From SZUA-186 sp041552135 (lineage in GTDB: Bacteria; Pseudomonadota; Gammaproteobacteria; UBA9214): DNA of 5,883 bases. Position numbers and translations under genes: made by a program. The notes below the pieces were generated by a model. The model did not search any database, had not been told where the DNA came from, and was given only the letters and a program-made list of their open reading frames with translations. Location of the stretch: positions 1 through 5,883 of the forward strand of contig JBFELL010000176.1 in NCBI GenBank assembly GCA_041552135.1, in the 5' to 3' direction. Positions 1 through 5,081 of this stretch are shown here, in pieces; within the stretch, counting starts at the first letter, position 1, and the number at the start of each line of letters is the position of its first letter.

Positions 1-16
1 ACGACCGGGGCCCCTT

Positions 17-172
17 TCAGAACCAAGACAACCTTACCGCAAAAGTGTAACCAGCTCTGCCTCGGCGCGGCTGTTTTCCACCCGCAGGCGAGCCATGCTG
101 ACCGGCAGCGTGAAACGGCGCGGCCCCGCGCTGCCGCCGCGATGCTGTTATGTATCCGGGCTTGTCAGTCAT
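17..172 (-). pseudogene. pilX: pilX-like minor pilin 5' end, apparently disrupted
   Basis: An ATG at 172 lies 5 bases after the pilW stop, with an AAGG ribosome-binding site about 8 bases upstream inside the end of pilW. The first 17 residues (MTDKPGYITASRRQRGA) look like a PilX leader with an RQRG-A prepilin peptidase site, and pilX is the expected gene after pilW. The hydrophobic N-terminal helix that should follow is absent: the frame goes on as proline-, glycine- and arginine-rich sequence and stops at 17-19 after 51 codons, whereas PilX proteins are usually well over 150 residues. From about 120 to 34 another minus-strand frame has more coding-like codon use (28 residues, ending LVTLLR, stop at 34-36), but it is not pilin-like either. 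A deletion, rearrangement, frameshift or assembly join are all possible. A chance short ORF before a gene starting left of the window cannot be excluded. Confidence 0.35.
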
Positions 173-177
173 GTCTG

Positions 178-1260
178 TTACCTTTCGGTCACGTTCAGGT
201 TGCGCAGGAACACCGTGGTCTGGTAGCGCTGGCGGCGGAAGTCGTCGTTCACGGCGTAATCCACATCACCCAGATCTTCATAGGTCCGGTTGTTGACCAG
301 GCCGGTCTCGCCGCATTCGGCACGCGTGATCAGCCAGATCTTGGCGGCCACCACCTGGCGCCAGTGCGGATCGTCGTAAGGCGGGCTGTCATCGTTGTTG
401 ATGTTGTTGGCATCCAGATACTGGTCGATCAGGTTGTCCCCATCGGCGTCGCCGGGGCTGTCGTTGATGTTGATGTCGGTATCCACGCCGTAGCGTACCT
501 GCAGCTGATCGATGCCGTAGGCGATTTCCTCGACCTCCGGCGTGCCGTCCTTGGACAGCGTGACCCGGAACAGGGACGGGACCGTCTGCCCCCGGCACTG
601 GCGGCCGGAGTCGCCGATGTAATAGGCGTGGGCGATAACGACACTCTCGCGGCTGGCGGCAACGGTTTCCACCTGGTTGGCGCCGTCGGCCTGTTCGCTG
701 CCGTTGAAGATGCGGCCCTGGAAGACGGTGGAGCGCAGGTAGAGGCGGTTGGGTTGATCGTCGAAATTCGACAGCGTGGTGCCGCCGACCTTGTAGGCCG
801 AGCCATAGCGCACCACCAGCACGTCGCCGCGCAGGTAGCCGCCGGTGCCGCCGGCCGGAATACAGGCGTAGTTGGTGCTGGCGTCGTTGATACCAAAGAT
901 ACGGTAGTAGATCATGCGGCCCCAGGTGTTGTCGCCGGTGGGGCAGGTAAAGGACTCGCCGCTGCCGGTGTCAGGCTTGATCGGCTGCTGGCTTCCAAGG
1001 ATTTCCGGGATGATCGCCGTGCCGCCCCAGTAGCCTGCGCGTCTCAGGTCCTGGGAGATGATCTCGATGGCATAGCGGCCGTTTTCCTGCTGGCGGGCAA
1101 GCGAGTCCTGGATGGTGAAGCTCTTCTTGGAACTCACGAAGATCTGGCCGATGCCGGCAAGCAGGATGAGCGTGATGACCAGGGCGATCATCAGCTCAAC
1201 GAGGCTGAACCCGCGGCTGCGCTGCATGGCTGACGGATATTGTCTGTTGATTGGTTTCAT
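178..1260 (-). CDS. pilW: Type IV pilus minor pilin PilW
   Basis: This 360-residue protein is a PilW-family minor pilin, expected to be processed by the prepilin peptidase PilD and to join the inner-membrane priming complex that sits at the pilus tip. It has a basic 17-residue leader ending SRG, then FSLVE with the conserved Glu at mature position 5 (residue 22), followed by one hydrophobic helix (about residues 18-42). QQENGRYAIEIISQDLRRAGYWG at residues 57-79 is the family's typical segment after the helix. The C-terminal half has QVRYGVDTD (254-262), a PilW landmark, then an Asp/Asn-rich insert to about residue 297 with a DADGDNLID loop (271-279). The start is the ATG at 1260, 10 bases after the pilV stop. 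Its Shine-Dalgarno site is poor, so translational coupling is likely. A second ATG at residue 12 would still leave a short leader. Confidence 0.93.
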   Translation of the reverse strand: MKPINRQYPSAMQRSRGFSLVELMIALVITLILLAGIGQIFVSSKKSFTIQDSLARQQENGRYAIEIISQDLRRAGYWGGTAIIPEILGSQQPIKPDTGSGESFTCPTGDNTWGRMIYYRIFGINDASTNYACIPAGGTGGYLRGDVLVVRYGSAYKVGGTTLSNFDDQPNRLYLRSTVFQGRIFNGSEQADGANQVETVAASRESVVIAHAYYIGDSGRQCRGQTVPSLFRVTLSKDGTPEVEEIAYGIDQLQVRYGVDTDININDSPGDADGDNLIDQYLDANNINNDDSPPYDDPHWRQVVAAKIWLITRAECGETGLVNNRTYEDLGDVDYAVNDDFRRQRYQTTVFLRNLNVTER

Positions 1261-1270
1261 AAGGTGGCCG

Positions 1271-1789
1271 TTACATGGTCAGTTGGAAGCAACGCAGGTC
1301 GGTTTTGTTATTGGGGTCACAGCCGGTGCCGATCGCCGCCGGATCGCGCTCCTCGTTCCAGAATACGGTGATGGTGTGCGTGACCAGGCCGGTGACGGCG
1401 TCGACGTCCTGAGTGATGGAACTCAATCCGTCCGGCAGGGTTTCTACCTGGCTGCGCCACTGCACCAGGTCGAAACTGGCGAGTTCCTGCGGGGTGCAGG
1501 CCTCATTGTCACAGTTCTTGTCCGAGACTGCTATGGCGCCGCTGGCGATGACGTAGAACTTGTTCGCCTCGGTCAGTCCCTCCGGATTGGCCCGCATACG
1601 GTCGGTGATGTCGTAGGCGGCCTGCGTTGCCGTGGTGCGCATGGTGGCCATCTGGTTGGAGCGCAGGCCGACGGTCTGCAGCGCGGCGAGTCCCAGCAGT
1701 CCGATCGACAGCACCAGCAGTGCGATGAGCACCTCCAGCAGGGTGAAGCCGCTGTCCCGGATACCCGGTTTGGAAATGAAGTGGCGCAT
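1271..1789 (-). CDS. pilV: Type IV pilus minor pilin PilV
   Basis: This is a PilV-type minor pilin of 172 residues, a probable subunit of the tip/priming complex with PilW, PilX and FimT/FimU. The leader MRHFISKPGIRDSG is cut before FTLLE, with the essential Glu at residue 19 and a hydrophobic helix through about residue 37. DITDRMRANPEG (60-71) matches the DxxDRMRANP signature of PilV. Four cysteines (93, 98, 157, 167) probably form the usual disulphides of the C-terminal domain. I chose the ATG at 1789. The frame is open to a TTG at 1801, but that codon directly abuts the only Shine-Dalgarno-like AGGA (1802-1805), which serves the ATG with a 12-base spacing. This start lies 2 bases after the fimT stop, as expected for a coupled operon. 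Confidence 0.92.
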   Translation of the reverse strand: MRHFISKPGIRDSGFTLLEVLIALLVLSIGLLGLAALQTVGLRSNQMATMRTTATQAAYDITDRMRANPEGLTEANKFYVIASGAIAVSDKNCDNEACTPQELASFDLVQWRSQVETLPDGLSSITQDVDAVTGLVTHTITVFWNEERDPAAIGTGCDPNNKTDLRCFQLTM

Positions 1790-1791
1790 GG

Positions 1792-2349
1792 TTATGGGCA
1801 ATCCTGTGTTCTGACAAGGGTGTGACCGCGGCGCGTGATGCTTATGGCGCGTACCTGGTCCCTTTTGCAGTTGTCCGAGGTGAGTGTCAGGGTGGTATCT
1901 TTGTCTTCCAGGGTGTTGTAAACCAGTCCGTTAGGCAGGAAACTGATACTGTTGTCACCTGCCCCGTTCAGTGTGGTCTTGTTCAGTGCGCCGCGGGTGC
2001 GAATGATGCAATCGTCGTTGACGCAGTCCTGTGTGCCGTCGCCGCTGGAATCCAGGTCCGGGGTGCCGTTCTGGTCGATATCGCTGAAAACGATCCAGCC
2101 GGTGGTCCAGTCATCGCTGCCCGAGCAAGTGGCCTCGTCGTCGCTGGCGCAGATGACGCCGCGGGTGCCCCGCTTGACGGCCTCGCTGCGTGCCAGCTGG
2201 ATGGCCACGACCAGGTCGTTTGCCTGTGCGCTCACACGGGTGCTCTTGATGAAATTCTGCAGCCCGGGGACACCCAGTGCCAGCAGGATACTCAGGACCA
2301 CGATCGTAATCAGCAGTTCGACCAGTGTCATTCCGGATTCTTTTGCCAT
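1792..2349 (-). CDS. fimT: GspH/FimT/FimU-family minor pilin
   Basis: This is the first gene of the minor pilin operon, 185 residues. A very short leader (MAKESG) precedes MTLVELLITIVVLSILLALGVPGL: Glu at mature position 5 (residue 11), a hydrophobic helix to about residue 30, and Met rather than the usual Phe at mature position 1. QLARSEAVKR (51-60) is the hallmark of the GspH/FimT domain, and the protein ends with the strand ISITRRGHTLVRT, similar to the C-terminal strand of the family. Residues 88-114 form an acidic, turn-rich insert (DIDQNG, DLDSSGDG). Members cap the pilus (FimU in Pseudomonas), and Legionella FimT binds DNA during uptake; which role applies here cannot be told from sequence. 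No Shine-Dalgarno site lies at the right distance; the nearest, GAGG, is 16 bases from the ATG. By its place before pilV it could equally be called fimU. Confidence 0.9.
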   Translation of the reverse strand: MAKESGMTLVELLITIVVLSILLALGVPGLQNFIKSTRVSAQANDLVVAIQLARSEAVKRGTRGVICASDDEATCSGSDDWTTGWIVFSDIDQNGTPDLDSSGDGTQDCVNDDCIIRTRGALNKTTLNGAGDNSISFLPNGLVYNTLEDKDTTLTLTSDNCKRDQVRAISITRRGHTLVRTQDCP

Positions 2350-2355
2350 AATAAT

Positions 2356-2384
2356 GTTTTACAAACCTCGCTCGTGGCTGTCAT
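2356..2384 (-). promoter_or_regulatory. Candidate sigma-70 promoter of the minor pilin operon
   Basis: On the minus strand ATGACA (2384-2379, five of six bases of the -35 consensus) and TAAAAC (2361-2356, four of six of the -10) are separated by exactly 17 bases. The -10 box ends 6 bases before the fimT ATG at 2349, so transcription would begin at or next to the start codon. No RpoN-type GG/GC element was seen in the 214-base gap. This is a by-eye match; a promoter further upstream with a longer leader remains possible. Confidence 0.35.
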
Positions 2385-2563
2385 CCGCTATAAGATAAGC
2401 GGCCTGTTTTATCCGATGGGCGGATTTCCCTTTATTCAGGCAGCAGGAGTATATCGCAGCAGCCGGCAAGCGAGTTCGTCCTCATTCTGAATGTATCGGC
2501 TGCAAATGCGTGTCCTTTACCGGCCCGTGACGGTTTCACACAGGTCAACTGAACACTATCCGT

Positions 2564-3658
2564 ATGACGCACATACAAAGGCAGACTGATTGTCTCGTGG
2601 TCGGTGGCGGGCTGGTCGGCATGATGACGGCGCACTTCCTGAACCGGCAGGGACTGACGGTCGGCCTGCTGGAGCGGGGCGAGGCCTGCCGTGAATCCTC
2701 CTGGGCCGGTGGCGGCATCATCTCGCCGCTGGTGCCCTGGCAGTATCCCGAGGCCGTTACCACACTAGTTCGCTGGAGCCAGCAGTTTTACCCCGGTCTT
2801 GCGCACACGCTGCGTGCGGAGACGGGTATTGATGTCGAATGGCTGCAAAGCGGGCTGTTGCTGCTGGACGTGGCCGCGGACCGGGCCATACGGGAGTGGG
2901 CGGACCGTAACGGCGCTGCGCTGCAGGCGGTCGATGCGGCGCAGCTGCAGGTGCTGGAGCCGGCTGTGGGGCCGGCGGCCGCGGAATCGGTGCTGCTGCC
3001 CGAGGTGGCGCAGGTCAGGAACCCCCGGCTGGGCGCGGCGTTGCGCCGCTCGCTGTCAAAGCGCGGTGTGATGCTCCACGAGCACACGGAAGTCACCGGT
3101 TTCATTGCCTCCGGTGACAGGGTGCGGGGCGTCGCCACGACGCGGGGTGAGTTCCCCGCGGAGCGGGTGGTGATCGCCGGCGGTGCCTGGAGCGGGCCGC
3201 TGCTGGCCATGCTGGATATTCGCCTGCCGGTGAAGCCGGTGAGAGGGCAGATGATCCAGTACCAGGCATCGCCCGGATTGCTGCGGCATATCGTCCTGTA
3301 CCGCGATCACTACCTGATCCCCCGGCGGGACGGTCTGCTGCTGGCTGGCAGCACGCTCGAGGATGTCGGCTATGACAAGTCGACCACGGCCGCCGCCCGG
3401 GATGAACTTATGGCGATGGCATCGCAACTGGTGCCGGCGCTGGGGCGTTGCGAGGTGGTCCGGCACTGGTCAGGCCTGCGCCCGGGCGTGTCGGATGGTG
3501 TGCCGTTTATCGGTGCACACCCGGCCTATGACGGCCTGTTCGTCAATACCGGGCATTTCCGCAACGGGGTGGTCATGGCGCCGGCATCGGCCCGGCTGCT
3601 GACGGATCTGCTGCTGGGGCAGGGCAGTTTTACCGATGCAGCCCCCTATCGACTGTAA
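2564..3658 (+). CDS. thiO: Glycine oxidase ThiO (FAD-dependent)
   Basis: ThiO oxidises glycine to iminoglycine (dehydroglycine) with FAD and O2, supplying the imine used by ThiG to build the thiazole ring of thiamine; it acts in the cytosol. At 364 residues it has the usual length of the DAO/ThiO family. The N-terminal Rossmann site is VVGGGLVGMMTA (12-23) with the acidic end of beta-2 at E37. SSWAGGGIISP (45-55) fits the FAD/substrate segment, HWSGLRPG (301-308) carries the Arg expected near the substrate carboxylate, and NTGHFRNGV (328-336) is the C-terminal FAD-binding and active-site motif. The ATG at 2564 is the only sensible start before the GxGxxG motif, but it lacks a clear Shine-Dalgarno site. 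The gene diverges from the minor pilin operon, the same neighbourhood as in Pseudomonas aeruginosa. A broader D-amino-acid oxidase is the alternative. Confidence 0.9.
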   Translation: MTHIQRQTDCLVVGGGLVGMMTAHFLNRQGLTVGLLERGEACRESSWAGGGIISPLVPWQYPEAVTTLVRWSQQFYPGLAHTLRAETGIDVEWLQSGLLLLDVAADRAIREWADRNGAALQAVDAAQLQVLEPAVGPAAAESVLLPEVAQVRNPRLGAALRRSLSKRGVMLHEHTEVTGFIASGDRVRGVATTRGEFPAERVVIAGGAWSGPLLAMLDIRLPVKPVRGQMIQYQASPGLLRHIVLYRDHYLIPRRDGLLLAGSTLEDVGYDKSTTAAARDELMAMASQLVPALGRCEVVRHWSGLRPGVSDGVPFIGAHPAYDGLFVNTGHFRNGVVMAPASARLLTDLLLGQGSFTDAAPYRL

Positions 3659-3695
3659 AAGTGCTGATTGTGCAGTTATCTTCTCGAAAAAAGCA

Positions 3696-3725
3696 TGGAC
3701 GACAAATGCGCGTCAGATTTATAAT
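3696..3725 (+). promoter_or_regulatory. Candidate sigma-70 promoter of the Fur-family gene
   Basis: A perfect TATAAT lies at 3720-3725. TGGACG (3696-3701) matches four of six -35 bases with an 18-base spacer. The expected transcription start, about 7 bases past the -10 box, falls on the A of the ATG at 3732, which would make the mRNA leaderless; no Shine-Dalgarno sequence precedes this ATG. The block is strikingly AT-rich against its GC-rich surroundings. Confidence 0.5.
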
Positions 3726-3733
3726 TTAAAAAT
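3717..3733 (+). promoter_or_regulatory. AT-rich palindrome, candidate autoregulatory operator
   Basis: The 17-base sequence ATTTATAATTTAAAAAT is an imperfect palindrome centred on 3725, with seven of eight base pairs symmetric. It covers the whole putative -10 box and the first two bases of the start codon of the Fur-family gene, an ideal place for repressor binding. Fur-family proteins bind AT-rich inverted repeats of this kind and often repress their own genes. It resembles Fur/PerR/Irr boxes in composition but does not match any of their consensus sequences well, so the binding protein is an inference. Confidence 0.4.
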
Positions 3734-4163
3734 GGAAAGCCTGAAACCGACAGCGACGCGCAGTTCCGAGGATATCGCCGGCCTGCTGAAATCCCGCGGC
3801 GTGATGCCGACCCAGCAGCGCATGATGATCGCCCGCATACTGTTCAAGAGGGACCAGCACCTCTCAGCCGACCAGGTCATGAAGTGCGTCAACGAAGGCA
3901 ACAGCCATGTTTCCAAGGCCACGGTCTACAACACCCTGGGCCTGTTTGCCCGCAAGGGGCTGGTGCGCGAGGTCATCGTCGATCCCACGCGCGTCTTCTA
4001 CGACTCCAATACCAGTGAGCACCATCACTTTTACAACATCGACAGTGGTGAGCTGATCGATATCAAGTCCGACAGCCTGGCCGTCGACTCGCTCGCGGCC
4101 CTGCCACATGGCACCGTGGCAGAGGGCGTTGACGTCATTATCCGGATACGTACCGACTCCTAG
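3732..4163 (+). CDS. Fur-family transcriptional repressor, Irr/PerR-like, without zinc cysteines
   Basis: This 143-residue protein is a dimeric DNA-binding regulator of the ferric uptake regulator superfamily. The winged-helix domain spans about residues 12-90: GVMPTQQRMMIARIL (23-37) and SADQVMKCV (45-53) lead to the recognition helix in SKATVYNTLGLF (61-72). The dimerisation domain starts near VFYD (88-91) and contains EHHHFYNIDSGELIDI (96-111). The histidine cluster (97-99) sits where Fur proteins bind the sensing metal and where Irr binds haem. The CxxC of classical Fur and PerR is replaced (N102, S105-G106 region), and the only cysteine is C52, so no structural zinc site is expected. The start is the ATG at 3732; the frame is open back to 3636, but that stretch overlaps thiO and contains the promoter. 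Possible roles are iron, haem or peroxide response; the exact inducer cannot be read. Confidence 0.85.
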   Translation: MESLKPTATRSSEDIAGLLKSRGVMPTQQRMMIARILFKRDQHLSADQVMKCVNEGNSHVSKATVYNTLGLFARKGLVREVIVDPTRVFYDSNTSEHHHFYNIDSGELIDIKSDSLAVDSLAALPHGTVAEGVDVIIRIRTDS

Positions 4164-4202
4164 TCAGTCCGGCCCCCTGCTGGCTGCACAGGCACATATG
4201 TT

Positions 4203-4232
4203 TTGCGTCATACATGGCCCCGGCTTTATACT
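4203..4232 (+). promoter_or_regulatory. Candidate promoter of tRNA-Thr
   Basis: TATACT at 4227-4232 matches five of six -10 bases. A weak TTGCGT at 4203-4208 (three of six) lies 18 bases upstream. The -10 box is followed by the GC-rich stretch CCACGCCCTGC up to the mature tRNA at 4245, as is usual for stringently controlled stable-RNA promoters. The expected start near 4239 would give a leader of only a few bases. Read-through from the Fur-family gene, which shows no clear terminator of its own, may add transcription. Confidence 0.45.
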
Positions 4233-4244
4233 TCCACGCCCTGC

Positions 4245-4320
<76 letters not shown>

Positions 4321-4325
4321 TACAA

Positions 4326-4350
4326 AAAAGCCCGCGGCAAGCGGGCTTTT
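4326..4350. terminator. Bidirectional intrinsic terminator
   Basis: AAAAGCCCGC (4326-4335) and GCGGGCTTTT (4341-4350) form a perfect 10-pair hairpin with the five-base loop GGCAA. The GC core is flanked by A and T runs, so a U tract follows the hairpin on either strand: TTTT on the plus strand after tRNA-Thr, and six T residues (4329-4324) on the minus strand after the FimT-like gene that stops at 4373. It therefore separates two convergent units. Confidence 0.93.
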
Positions 4351-4372
4351 CTGTATCCGGTGACAGGAACTG

Positions 4373-4951
4373 CTAGTCGTTCCTGTAGGGGGCGCAGGTT
4401 TCGATATTGTTGGCATACATTTTGGGTATGCCGCTCGGTGCCACAAATATATGCCTGCCCTTCTCGGGGCCGCGATCGTCGCAGATGGACATTTCCGCTG
4501 TGTAGCCATTCTCGTTTGTCGTGCCACTCGGATTGAATTCGAGGTAATGGTTCCAGGCCGCGTTGGTGCGCATGATGACACCGCTCGCGGCCGCCTGGCC
4601 CCTGCGCAGCAGGACGTCGGTACCGTCATCGTAGGTTTTGTTCACATAGTTGCCATCATCGGCAAAGATAAAGTAGCCGCTTGTCCAGTTCTTGTCGTCG
4701 CCGTTGCAGACGGGTATATCGCGATTCGGGTCTCGCGTGCGGCACATGATGACCCGGACATCGCGCTTGACGGCCTCGCTGCGGGCAAAGTGGATGTCGG
4801 TAATCATGTTGTTCAGTGTCCCGGCAAGACGGTTGTTCTTGATGGTCGAGCTCAGGCCCGGTACCGCCAAGGCGAGCAGGATCGAAATGACACCCAGCGT
4901 GATGATAATTTCAGGTACGGTAAAACCCCTGTTGTTATTACCTGGTCTCAT
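4373..4951 (-). CDS. Second GspH/FimT-like pseudopilin (orphan paralogue)
   Basis: This 192-residue protein has a type IV prepilin N terminus: leader MRPGNNNRG cut before FTVPE, Glu at mature position 5 (residue 14), and a hydrophobic helix to about residue 32. DIHFARSEAVKR (52-63) is the GspH/FimT signature also present in the minor pilin operon. An extracytoplasmic domain with four cysteines (70, 82, 157, 186) follows, and the C-terminal region contains FVAPSGIPKMYA. I prefer the ATG at 4951 because it gives a normal 9-residue leader; the frame also has an ATG at 5014, preceded by AGGA, but the 21 extra codons have poor GC at third positions. The protein should be an envelope-anchored minor pilin or pseudopilin. 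It lies downstream of nadC on the same strand, away from any other pilus gene visible here, so its partner machine is unknown. Confidence 0.88.
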   Translation of the reverse strand: MRPGNNNRGFTVPEIIITLGVISILLALAVPGLSSTIKNNRLAGTLNNMITDIHFARSEAVKRDVRVIMCRTRDPNRDIPVCNGDDKNWTSGYFIFADDGNYVNKTYDDGTDVLLRRGQAAASGVIMRTNAAWNHYLEFNPSGTTNENGYTAEMSICDDRGPEKGRHIFVAPSGIPKMYANNIETCAPYRND

Positions 4952-5081
4952 AGTATTACCCGACTGTTGATTGCATGAAGCAGGCTTTCTGTCTGCCGGG
5001 TAGGTTATCGACATGCAGGGGCGATTCCTGAAGTCATCGCACGGCGGGCCGGTGTTTTTTCAGACCGGGCGGGAGGGGGCG

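Noticed and set aside
1..1233. Long open frame on the plus strand opposite pilW and the pilX start
   Set aside because: It is an antisense shadow of pilW in GC-rich DNA. The product is a Val/Ala/Gly/Asp-rich string without domain logic, while the minus strand encodes an unmistakable PilW.
2385..2425. Two small hairpins (CCGCT/AGCGG at 2385-2402 and ATCCG/CGGAT at 2411-2425) between fimT and thiO
   Set aside because: Stems of only five pairs without a T tract are expected by chance; they support neither a terminator nor a riboswitch. No thiamine riboswitch (THI box) pattern was seen before thiO.
1822..2490. Plus-strand open frame of 222 codons opposite fimT
   Set aside because: Composition is that of a shadow frame and it runs across the divergent promoter region. 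The opposite strand encodes a clear GspH/FimT-family protein.
3636..3731. Upstream extension of the Fur-family frame to an ATG at 3636
   Set aside because: It would overlap the end of thiO by 23 bases and add 32 residues outside the family's N terminus. The stretch contains a perfect TATAAT and a palindrome, so it is better read as promoter.
4451..4978. Plus-strand open frame opposite the second FimT-like gene
   Set aside because: It has no recognisable domain and no ribosome-binding site, and it overlaps almost the whole of a well-supported pseudopilin gene.
5049..5068. CCGGT/ACCGG hairpin between nadC and the FimT-like gene as a terminator
   Set aside because: The stem is five pairs, the loop is ten bases, and the T run on the plus strand lies in the loop; on the minus strand, where nadC is transcribed, no U tract follows.
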